From assembly GCA_946803715.1 (NCBI GenBank), contig CAMPET010000023.1, positions 53,272 to 87,502 on the forward strand: 34,231 bases of DNA. Reading direction: 5' to 3'. The translations under genes were made by a program, and so were the position numbers. The stretch is from Beroe ovata. Lineage: Eukaryota > Ctenophora > Nuda > Beroida > Beroidae. Of the stretch, positions 12,289 through 21,370 are shown piece after piece (position 1 is the first letter of the stretch; each line of letters begins with the position of its first letter). Below the pieces are notes generated by a model, which was not told where the DNA came from, searched no databases, and saw nothing but the letters and a program-made list of their open reading frames with translations.

Positions 12289-12868
12289 AGTTTCTTTCTA
12301 CGACATGGAGCAAAATAAGTTGAGTAGGTATTGAATGTTTTAACGTCTAAATAATGCGACTCCACATCAGATGCCAGTTTGGGCAGATAATCCAACCATT
12401 TCAATATAATCAAAGTGTTTTGAATGACGTGTAGTGTTATAATTAATTAATTCACTTAAAGTGAATCTCCGTGTGTCGGCATCATGTTCGTTATTGCATA
12501 CCCGTTTATGAATGTCACTAGCAGAGTCATCAATAAAGGCTTGATATGAAACGTGGGTGTAGATTCAGAATCCACTCAGTTGAAAGTGAATAACAGTGGC
12601 TTGTCACTTAATGCAACTATTGTCGATACAATTAGCAAGTATTAAACTTAGAGAAAATAACAAATAATCTGGTCCCTCGATACGTTATAGTTGCTAATGG
12701 CCCAGTTATGGTGAACATTTGCATTATAACAAATCATTGAGACACAGAATGATTGCTATTGAATTTGATTTGACAGCTCTTCCTGTTGTCTTGTGAACTT
12801 ACTCACGCGACTTTATGATGTAATTATTCTTCACAACTCATTGTTATCATCCTCGCAGAAAAACAAAT
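12289..12868. other. Divergent intergenic region, no gene seen
   Basis: Lies between the minus-strand ADAL start and the plus-strand small-peptide start, so it should hold both promoters. AT-rich, with no confident TATA or other element. A YAG (atcctcgcag) ends ten bases before the small-peptide ATG. Confidence 0.4.
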
Positions 12869-13433
12869 ATGAAACTCTTCCTGACACTGGCTGTTACTTT
12901 TCTTATTGTTGGCGTTTCTCAAGGTAAAAGCTCATCATAAGCTCCCGTTTGAATAAGTATCAACCACAAGCTGATTCAATCTCAGAAATTAATCCAAAAT
13001 CGTTTTGATTATCAAAGCATGCCCACCATGCTTAATAGGTACCCAGACTCTTCATCTATTGAAATTCTATCCATGACAGCGGCGATAAAGAGGGACATGG
13101 ATGAGTACATGAAGAAGATTGAGAGGGCTGCTGAAATGCGTGAGTAATATGAAGATTGGAGAGTATGAGAATATCCTCAAATAACCATATTATAGTTACA
13201 TTACTCTCATGGATATGGGGAACGGTCAGATAGGTATTTCTCTTTATAATGTTTAAAACTTGATCGATAAATTAATTATATCTTCAGAAAAATTCGGAAA
13301 TCCTACGAGGGACCGTACCAACTCTAAGAAAGGAAGAGACATTAAAGAAACACTGCTGAGGATGGAACGAAGGCGGCAGGAGATGACTCAAGACAACCGA
13401 AGACGCTTCAAAGAGGGAGAATTGGTCATTTAG
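12869..13433 (+). CDS. Small secreted basic peptide, unrecognised, three exons
   Basis: Exons 12869-12923, 13080-13139 and 13288-13433 join in phase 1 at both introns and give 86 aa. Residues 1-18 form a clear signal peptide (MKLFLTLAVTFLIVGVSQG). The mature part is short, charged and probably helical, with AAIKRDMDEYMKKIERAAE followed by a highly basic second half (ERRRQEMTQDNRRRFKEG). It has no cysteines. KR, KK and RRR sites could be cut by prohormone convertases, so a peptide precursor is possible, but no repeated or amidated peptide is evident. Donors GTAAAA and GTGAGT, acceptors GACAG and TTCAG. The open frame through three exons is the main support. I do not recognise the family. Confidence 0.72.
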
Positions 13434-13881
13434 AGCAATGAAAATCTCAATTGAACTGATGTTCCGACAGAAGTTACATATCATAGACATTACATAAGAT
13501 AGTGAGGAACTTTGAAAAGCTTACACCTTTAGTGATATTTTACTTTTATCATAAAAACAGTTTTGCTGATGAAATATTGACTGAGAAGTTTTCAGACGAT
13601 GATTTTGCCTTAATGGAAATGTTATCTGTCGACACTAGATATACTTCACATAAAAACGTTTTCTTTGTATATGCCATAAACCGATAAAGTCATCAAATGT
13701 TAACTTTTCGAATTTTCCAAAATATGCTTACAGAATTTTCTTCTCATCACGAAAACAACAAAAAAATACCTACAGTAAGTCCATTAGTCTTCCACTCGAA
13801 ACATTCTCTGACTGATGAGATGATAGTAGAAATAAGACGGTCACGATCAAGAGGGTGAATCCAACATTCGCGACTCCATCA

Positions 13882-14061
13882 TCCATGAAATATCATGCAT
13901 GAAGTGGTATGGAGTTTTAAACTTATCAACACTACTTATTGCAATCAAATTTGAGACAGCTGATGAGCCTATAAGGCGAAACATGTCCTGTTAACCTGTG
14001 TATTTTCTGCTTCACCGAACAACGCTCCGTGTCCATGAAATATCATGCATGAAGTGGTATG
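13882..14061. mobile_element. Presence/absence insertion: 120-base unit between 30-base direct repeats
   Basis: A 30-base sequence occurs at 13882-13911 and again, identical, at 14032-14061, flanking 120 unrelated bases. The other copy has the 30-mer only once (14470-14499, one mismatch) and no insert. This is the pattern of a small inserted element with a long target-site duplication, or of a local duplication plus insertion. The 30-mer contains the perfect palindrome tcatgcatga. The insert carries the hammerhead motif listed next and no open reading frame. Confidence 0.65.
13956..13991 (+). ncRNA. Hammerhead self-cleaving ribozyme motif, type I topology, minimal stem III
   Basis: All catalytic-core positions are present in order. 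Stem I is acag (13956-13959) with ctgt (13988-13991). The CTGATGA core is 13960-13966. Stem II is gcc/ggc with loop tataa (13967-13977). GAA is 13978-13980. Stem III is aca/tgt (13981-13986). The cleavage triplet GTC ends at C13987. Stem III has no loop, so it cannot fold alone; its ACATGT is self-complementary and would work as a dimer, as known for animal type I hammerheads in satellites, retrozymes and Penelope-like elements. Stem I may extend through an internal loop (aaat with attt). Activity is inferred, not shown. Confidence 0.75.
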
Positions 14062-15147
14062 AACTCCTCAAGTTAACTGACGGTGTATGAACTTTCATGG
14101 GACAACCGGCCTCAGGTTTCAGTATTGGTAAAGGTATTCCCTCCTTCTTTTAACCCTNAAAACAGTTTTGCTGATGAAATATTGACTGAGAGGTTTTCAG
14201 ACGATGATTTTGCATTAATGGAAATGTTATCTGTCGACACTAAATATACTTCACATAAAAACGTTTTCTTTGTATATGCCATGAACCGATAAAGTCATCA
14301 AATGATAACTTTTCGGATTTTCCAAAATTTTCTTCTCATAACAAAAATAACAAATCCATACAGTAAGTCTATTAGCCTTCCACTCGAAACATTCTCTGAC
14401 TGATGAGATGATAGTAGAAATAAGACAGTCACGATCAAGAGGGTGCATCCAACATTCGCGACTCCATCATCCATGAAATATCATGCATGAAATGGTATGA
14501 ACTCCTCAAGTTAACTGGGAGTTAACTGACGATGTATGAACTTTCATGGGACAACCGGCCTCATGTTTCAGTATTGGTAAAGGTATTCCCTCCTTCTTTT
14601 AACCCTCTTCTCTCCTATTTTTCTTACCGTCTCGCCCCCCCCCCTGTTCCCCCTCGTGGCAGCTCCGGCTGATTAGAGCCAGGCAGTATCCCTCTCGGGA
14701 TTATCCTCTTGTGGGCCTTTCAGGTCCAGGCTCCCTTTATATATATGGGACAACCGCAACACCACTCAGTGGTAAAGTGAGGCCCAGCATCAAGGTCAAT
14801 GTTCGTGCTTATCATAATAGGTATGATGAATATGCTATCGTAACAATTCCATTACTTTCCATTGTCATGACAACTCAGCCTCTTGAGTGCACATTACTTT
14901 GCAACTTAGTAATCAGGAGTAATGGGTCTCATACTTATGATCACGTTCCACACACAACAGGGCTTGGCTAAAAGTTCCATTAGTAATTAGCTCTTGCTTT
15001 AGTTGTTACTTGTTTTAGCTATGATCTTAATATCTAAATCTGTATAATGTACAGTGTATAACATGATACCCATCATTTTGATAATCAGTGATACCATACA
15101 CAGAAAGCTAAGATTCATGAAAAAGAGATACTATCAGTCCAGACATA

Positions 15148-18100
15148 ATGATCAAACTTCTCATTGGTCTTTTGCTGCCATTTTGTTTCGAGAGCAGGAC
15201 GACAACAGGTCAAAGCAACAGCAATGCTATTGAGATTTCTAATTATGGCCTTGGAAAGGTGGCTGATGAAGTCGTGAGAGTCAAAAGGAAATCATCAAGG
15301 AAGGGGAAAGGCAATAAAAAGTCAAAATCAGGCGGTGGTGGGAAAAATAAGAAAGACAAAAATGAAAAGAAGGACAAAAATGAAAAGAAGGACAAAAATG
15401 AAAAGAAGGACAAAAATAAAGGCAAAAAGGGTAAAAGAGGGAAGAACAAAAGCAAAAAGAATGGTGGTGGAAGGAAAAATAGGAACAAAAAGAATGATAT
15501 TCAGGATAGCTATGAGAGTATTGTTGCAAGTGCAGGTCACATTGCTTTATTACGTAAGTAAATTGGATTCTCCTGTTCATATCTACTCTTTTATAGGTAA
15601 AACCTTAGATACCATAAGGTCATCATATTAATTATGAAGCGTTTAGACGATTTCCCATATTCTCATATTGTGGCAGGATAATCTCAATTTTTCAGAGGAC
15701 GTGGGGGAAGTTTGGGGTTCTGTCAACAATTACGAGGAAGCAGGTAAATTGGGATAATGTTTCCAAAGATAATCAAACTCAGTGCCGGAATATCTAATCA
15801 TACTTACAATTTCCTATAGTCGACACCGGAGGTATTTGGGATATAGAAGATGGCCCTCAGAACCAATATGGAGCAGGTCAGTGATTCACACTGATACTAC
15901 TGTCTTTGTAGGGCCTATAGTGAGAAAGACCTCATATGTCTTCTGTTTAGGTGACAATGGCGGAATTTGGGAAAATTCTGAGAGAGCCCATGAGCAGGCA
16001 AAACCACCTCCTGATGAAAAAACCTCTGAGGATCACACAGGCAATGGTCAATCACAGGAAACAGTTCATTCTTTCTAGATTGTCATTGAATTCGTTAACA
16101 TCTAGGCAACTTCTTACCAGGGCAAAATTGGCCGGGAGGAGCTTGGAGTCAAGTGAATGTTAGGCAACAAATCCATCAACTGAGACCACAAAGGTTCAAA
16201 CAAGGTTAATACTGCGATTAGGATTCAAAGCTTTCCAATTACGCAATTATTCATGAAACGACAATCAGCAAACTTGTTGAACCATTGTCAGTTCAGTCAA
16301 TATCATATCAAGCATGCTTCAGATTCGGAAGAAGAACAAGAGGCTGAAGAAAAACCAGAAGTCGAAGTAGAACTAGAAGCCACTGAAGATAAAGGTTTTG
16401 CTACAAATCAATTTTCTGTTAGCCATGATCAGTGATATTTTTGGAATTTCCATTGCTATAAGATGTGTATAACTAGATACGAACAAACCCCAGAAACTGA
16501 CGGCACACTCAAGTGCGTTAAATGTGAAGGTTCAGATGACTGCAGCTCGCAAGAGGAGGACTGTGATGGGGAATGTGTTACATTCACAATCCAGAAGACC
16601 ATTGCCCGGGAGAAACATATAACCATGGAGTCACGGGAGTGTATCTCTTTACGGCACATGGGAAACCCAGATCGTGAGTACGGTTCTATTTGGCGGTTCA
16701 TGAGGTGATTTTAGTCAAATTATTAAAACAAGGTAGATATGTGGATATTTAAAATCAGAATTCGTCTATCTATAAACATTCTATGTCATAAGATAGTTTA
16801 CTATAGTACTTCAAACACGAAGGCGTGTCATAACAAACTTCAGTTTTTAGTAATTAAATGTGCAGGTTCATGCAGTGAGTAGAAAGTAGAATAAAAATTT
16901 GTCGGCAAAATCATACACAATACACATCACATAAAGTCTAATGGCATCAGATTCATAAAGCGATCAAAGAATAAGATTAAATATAACTTCTACATAATAA
17001 AAAAGTTTGATTTCAAGTGGTAAATGTTAAATAGAAACTAGAATGTTTATTGTAGCAACTTAATGATTATTTTGACCGTTTGTCTTCAATAACTTAGTTA
17101 GATAAATCAAATCAATGTCGTAGCCTCATTACCCACATCAGAATGCTCAGACTTGCCACCATCTTGTGAACTTGCTCTATGCCTAGCTCCAATGATGAGA
17201 CTCAGTCCAGCTCGGTATTGTGCATGAAGATGGCTCTGAACCTTGTCACCAGATGCTGCTCCTTGAATGTGAATCAGGCTCATAACGATAATAAACACGG
17301 GTAGTACAATGAGAGAGACATTGGTGAATTGAGGAGTTCCAGTGTTGCCCGTTTGATAGTCAGTAATCCTCAGTGCTATGGCATAAGAGTTGATGATAGC
17401 ACCCATTATATTAATCAGGTAGAAGATACTAGTCCATTGGTTTATGTTACTACATCTTTTAGGTCGAGGTCGTTGTGAACATGATAGCCAGCGGAGCTCA
17501 AAATTAGTTACCATGACTTCCAAAACTAGGGCCAGGACGGATACAATGGGCAAATGATAGCTGAAAATGACGATGTAACCATACATGATGACTCGTTCAG
17601 TCATCCAGAGCATGTACCCATCTGTTCCAATGAAGTCGATGTTCTTGTAACTGTTAATAATGTAGAGTAGGTCTTGGCTTTTAGTAACTTGGTAGTGAGC
17701 TTTGCGGAAGTAGCCCTTTACCTTTGCTGCAATCCAAGAGAAGAGTACTTTTCCAACAGATTTCAGCCGAAGAATGAGGATTTGAGAGACAATTTGTTGA
17801 GTGATGGTTATGAAGCAAATCCCATCACCACATTCACTTAGAGTACCCTTTTCAAGGTTAAATGTGTTGCTCAACCAGACATTGAGACCGAAAATCAAGT
17901 AGATTAGGTAGAAGTAGGAGGTCACCAAGTAATAGCCAGTGGATTTCAATATAATACTGTTGTTGTAATAAGATTGGAATTTATGGTTCTCAAAAGACGT
18001 CAAGATTTCTGAAATCCAAGGAATAAAGTAGGCTCCAGCAAGTGTGTTCAATGTTGTGTAGAAGAGAGAACACACCAAGGAGATTGTCCATATCCTCTTG

Positions 18101-19564
18101 TCGTCAGATAAAAACTCTAACTGTATGCGATTCAGATTGACTCTCAGTATAATCTCTGTCAAGATGAAGAGCAATAGAGTTGATCCAGCTGCAAAAAGAA
18201 ATCCGATGAGTGATATCAAGATTGCTGGAATCCTGATATACTTCCTGTAATAGATAAGATGTTATTGATGAACATGGTATAATGAACAATGTTATCAAAA
18301 CACGATGAAGAATAGAATATGAATTATGAGTAATAATTAAGTATAGGTATTACCCAAATTACCTGATTTTCTGATGAGTGTAAGTTTGCTTGCACTCTTC
18401 TTCCTGTACACTGTAGTTCGAGACTCCCCATTGTAACGACATAATAGACTCCGCTTTACTCCACTGATACTGAAAAACACTGATTACCACCAGCACAAAA
18501 CCTATGTAAATATCAGAAGCTGGATTCAGCATGACATCTGCAAACTCATCCCAGAATTCCGAATCAAACTGTGTCCTTAAACTGTAAAAGTCAGGGATAT
18601 GGCTTTTGAAGGTACATAGGCCATAAATCAGGCTCATACATGCAGCAATTGATATTGGGAATAAGCCAAATAACACCCAAAAATTGCTCCAAGCATAACC
18701 AAATGACATTTCTTCCCCAAAATAATCCCTGAACTCTTCAAGTGGGAAAGACAGTGGCATCCAAGAAATTTTATCCCTTAACTTGATCAAGTCTCGTGAG
18801 TGGGGAACAAAGTCAGCTTTTATCATGAATTTTTCCTCATTTAGTATGAATTCTGACTTTAGGATCAAATAGATTAACTCTGACTGCACACGAACTGAGT
18901 TAAGTACTTCTATATCTTCTTCATTTAAGCTTGACTCAAGATTCTTGCAATATGCAATAGAGTAGTTGACTTCTGTGAAGCTTTTGTAAGCAGTGGACCC
19001 GTACTGAATGAGGGAGATAAACTTTGTCCACAATGAATCACAGTTTGCATGATTCCTCCCTTTTTTAATCATGAAACGCACATTATATGAATACTTTTGT
19101 GCAAGATCCTCACTCTGCTTGCGTGTAAGATACAAACAAAGGAATATCAAATCATGGGCTTTCTTTGCAAATGACGATACACCCTTCATACATAACAGGG
19201 ATGTCAGTTCCCGAAGACTGGACCCTTCCGATTTAGAATCCATGACAAGTATAACTGCAGGTTGTGGATGATCTGACAGTCCATCAGGTTCAAGAGTACA
19301 TCCCTCAACATTCGGCATAGGCATTAACTCAATATTTATATTCTCCATCCTAGAACAGACTGCATGATAATAATACTACAGAAGATGAATTCTAAAGTTA
19401 TTATCACATCTTAATTTTTGTGATTTTAATCATGAAAAAGTACAATAACTTCAGATGCACTGTGCAGGAAACAGATAATGAAGTTTTGTGGAATAGCAAT
19501 GGGTCAATGCAGTTGTGAAATAAATAGGTGCTCCAAGGATTATTGCAATGGTACGAGATTTTAA
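15148..19564 (+). CDS. Secreted modular protein: Lys-rich block, W/G exons, acidic spacer, 12-Cys three-finger (Ly6-like) domain
   Basis: Eight exons: 15148-15553, 15696-15743, 15820-15876, 15951-16046, 16106-16204, 16323-16394, 16494-16673, 19455-19564. Every junction is phase 1; total 1068 bases, 355 aa. A signal peptide (MIKLLIGLLLPFCF) is followed by a Lys-rich block with a KKDKNE repeat (to residue 135). Exons 2-5 each carry one W/G motif (GEVWG, GGIWD, GGIWE, GGAWS). Exon 6 is Glu-rich. Exons 7 and 8 form a three-finger-type domain (LKCVKC ... YCNG) with 12 cysteines that match one for one those of the next gene downstream. Exons 1-7 are close together; exon 8 lies 2.8 kb away, beyond a nested minus-strand gene, and is placed by homology and phase. 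The exon 4 donor (GTCAAT) and exon 6 acceptor are choices among alternatives. The full architecture is unknown to me. Confidence 0.68.
15361..15414 (+). repeat. Three perfect 18-base repeats coding KKDKNE
   Basis: The unit aatgaaaagaaggacaaa occurs three times in tandem inside exon 1 of the modular secreted protein, with a partial unit on each side. It is in frame and identical at base level, so copy number may be polymorphic. Confidence 0.95.
17046..17051 (-). terminator. Polyadenylation signal of the nested anoctamin
   Basis: AATAAA on the minus strand, 56 bases after the anoctamin stop codon. The short distance supports a compact 3' UTR that stays inside the host intron. Confidence 0.6.
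17107..19348 (-). CDS. Divergent anoctamin (TMEM16 family), two exons, nested
   Basis: Exons 19348-18363 and 18244-17107 join in phase 2 (ATC AG, then G AAG) over a 118-base intron; 707 aa. TMEM16 proteins are ten-span dimers acting as Ca-activated chloride channels or lipid scramblases. Family marks: FRDYFGEEMSFGYAW before TM1 (compare IRDYFGEKIGLYFAW), QYQWSKAESIMSLQWGV after TM2, ECGDGICFITITQQ where anoctamins have ECxxxGCLxxLxxQ, ERVIMYGYIVIF in the TM7 position, and NINQWTSIFYLINIMGAIINSYAIAL where the family has DIGIWYxILxxIxxxxVITNAFVIA. The N-terminal cytosolic part is short and the C-terminus lacks a coiled coil. By eye, only two of the usual acidic calcium ligands in TM7/TM8 remain, so Ca gating may be altered. 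The ATG comes one base after TTCTAG. The gene lies wholly within an intron of a plus-strand gene. Confidence 0.82.
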
Positions 19565-19707
19565 CAGACCTGAACTTAAAATGAACAAGGATTTTTCAGG
19601 GTGTGCTGATATGAATTCTAAAATCGTTGCAATCAATCATTATTTCTAACAAACTCTAACAGCAAAACCATGTTATTTCATATCCCACCTATGCTATATC
19701 ATCTCAG

Positions 19708-20501
19708 CTAAGAGTGAGACAATACCAGAAGAAGTTAGAAGTGAGGAGAAGGAAATTGAAACATGTGAGTGTCATTTTTAATCTAAATCAGAGGAACAAC
19801 AATTCGTTTTATTCGGATCTATCATCAAACTAATAAAATTTTCCGAATATCTGAATTACAGCTCTAGAAATGGGTAATCTCAAAGATAAGGAGACTTCTG
19901 TAGAAATGGAAAGTGAGTTTTTAAATATAAAGAGAATGTTGAATGTTCCTAACTTCAGTAAAATCTCGTGACATTCGTTCTAAAATGCAATAAGCTAGGA
20001 CTAAAACATAAGGATGATCCTTCTGATCCTTCAAGGATCTTAATGAAACAATATTACAGGAAATAATCTTGTGTGTTATGATTGTGAGGATGATGCTATA
20101 ACTGAAGATGACTGTAAGAGTTTAGAATCTGAGTGCCCTGATGGCTTATGTACTACAATCACTCTTGATTATATCAGAGAGGCAATGCAAGAAAGAAGAG
20201 CACTACGAAAGTGTATATCCGCCAACATAGATGATGGTAATTTCAAGATTTCTCCTTTCTCCTACACTTTACAGGCCATGAGTATTTCACCAGAATTCTA
20301 TGTATGTCTGGGAGTTCCTATCATCTGTAAATTTTTCCAGAACTCCTTTGTAGAATACAAAGGTTCAAGATCTGTAAGAGTATTCCATTAGAAAAATGTG
20401 AATGTGATGTCAAGAGATGCCACTCAAATAAATGCAATAGTAAGTCAAGAATAAGATTCAGTTCTCTTTTGCTAGATATTCTTTACAAACTGATTCAATA
20501 G
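19708..20501 (+). CDS. Second three-finger (Ly6-like) 12-Cys protein, 5' end not found
   Basis: Exons 19708-19764, 19862-19912, 20060-20236 and 20341-20501, all phase 1 internally. The first two encode charged spacer (KSETIPEEVRSEEKEIET, LEMGNLKDKETSVEME). The third begins the domain with LVCYDCEDD and ends KCISANIDDG. The fourth has LLCRIQRFKICKS and ends KCECDVKRCHSNKCN. Twelve cysteines and the intron position match exons 7-8 of the upstream gene, so the two are tandem paralogues. The last exon can read through to a TAG at 20499-20501, with AATAAA about 110 bases on, or splice at a good GTAAGT donor at 20440. No phase-1 signal-peptide exon was found between 19565 and 19707, so the start may be distant, shared with the upstream gene, or lost. 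Confidence 0.6.
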
Positions 20502-20608
20502 AGGAAATGTTTCAAATCTTCTGACCTCCTGTCAAAAATTTTGCTATTTCACAATAATCAGTACAGAAGTTGTCACTTATAAGCACTGTTTTCAGATTTT
20601 GATGTTGA

Positions 20609-20614
20609 AATAAA
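20609..20614 (+). terminator. Candidate polyadenylation signal of the second three-finger gene
   Basis: AATAAA 108 bases after the in-frame stop at 20499-20501. Confidence 0.45.
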
Positions 20615-21111
20615 TAATATGGAGGCCCACGAAGAAGCCTGACTGTCCGGGTCTTGTGTAAGTGGATGAGTGGCAGTAATCTATAAAGGATGAGGAAATT
20701 CCTTTTGGAAGATATCAATATTCATGTACAACTGTTGAGTGACCCTTTCCTGATCATAATAATACAGAAGCAATGTTGCCTAATTATAATCCTTGCATGA
20801 TAGTTAAGCCTTTCACTGGTCTGTGTGATAGAACACTGCTAACCTAGCTACACTTATAACCATTATATCCAGTGTTTTAATAAGCATCACTTTCCCTTTT
20901 CACGATTGTTTGCTAAATATAAACTTCGTGGAAAGATGTATTTCAGAAAAGAAAGATTCTAAATACTAGATAATTCCACTCAACTTAGTGCTTGCAAAAT
21001 GTAAATTAATATCAATTGGTTCCATTTTTGGCTTCATTTCGGCAAACATATGAGGTGAAGCATAGCGTGGTACATAAATTGTTTTATCACCTGTCTATTG
21101 TCTAAGATAAA

Positions 21112-21370
21112 CCGCGCCCGGGTACGTTTTCCGGCGCGCCCCGCTCGCGCTAATTGTCGCGGCCTTCGATGAAGGCGCGCGCGCCACAAGCAAGAAACAG
21201 GTCAGGTGATATCTGACAAGCCTGTTTCGACTTTAAATGAAGGCGCGCGCGAGAAACGGAGGACAGATAAAATCCGGCAGCGCAAAGGCAAATCGTTTTG
21301 TTGTATATATTGCATTTTGTCAAAATTTAATTCGAATTCCGGCCTTCTATGAAAGCTAGGCGTGCACGTC
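21112..21370. promoter_or_regulatory. CpG-dense block in AT-rich surroundings
   Basis: About 260 bases rich in CGCG runs (ggcgcgcgcgcc, gcgcgccccgctcgcgc) between AT-rich flanks. A motif with ttc-N-atgaaggcgcgcgcg recurs at about 21164, 21230 and, weaker, 21342. It could be the promoter and untranslated first exon of the MARCH gene, whose start 1 kb downstream follows a splice-acceptor-like site, or a foreign element. The sequence cannot decide. Confidence 0.45.
21194..21228. repeat. Inverted repeat (hairpin) inside the CpG block
   Basis: The arms gaaacagg (21194-21201) and cctgtttc (21221-21228) pair perfectly. An inner tcag/ctga pair around gtgatat extends the stem with a small bulge. Confidence 0.75.

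Larger units (their letters stand above)
13552..14606. repeat. Pair of near-identical copies around an N (14158)
   Basis: The left copy 13552-14157 and right copy 14159-14606 align end to end with a few percent substitutions and small indels. The one large difference is a 150-base insertion in the left copy. The left copy ends, and the right copy ends its match, at the same tttaaccct sequence. This is what two haplotypes joined in series would give. Confidence 0.85.
13434..15147. other. Non-coding stretch with duplicated, N-interrupted sequence
   Basis: Besides the duplicated blocks and the ribozyme-bearing insertion listed separately, it has a C13 run (about 14636) and a short ggct/agcc hairpin near 14668. 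A 44-codon open frame after a possible acceptor (13554-13686) is kept in both duplicate copies with only conservative changes (K/R, R/K, I/M), so it could be a terminal exon. No partner exon was found. Confidence 0.45.

Noticed and set aside
13813-13850. Second CTGATGA followed by GAAA and GTC (also at 14399)
   Set aside because: The bases between CTGATGA and GAAA cannot form a stem II, and no stem I closes the unit, so it is not a hammerhead.
14760-14810. tRNA-like A box (ctcagtggta) suggesting a tRNA-derived SINE
   Set aside because: No convincing B box at the right distance and no cloverleaf could be drawn.
16047-16078. Stop codon at 16076-16078 as the end of the modular secreted gene
   Set aside because: A phase-1 donor at 16047 and acceptor at 16105 extend the frame into an exon with the same W/G motif, which fits the gene better than ending there.
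16866-16882. Tiny alternative last exon after 16673 coding RSCSE and a stop
   Set aside because: It would leave half a cysteine domain; exon 19455-19564 completes the domain by clear homology with the paralogue. It may still be a minor isoform.
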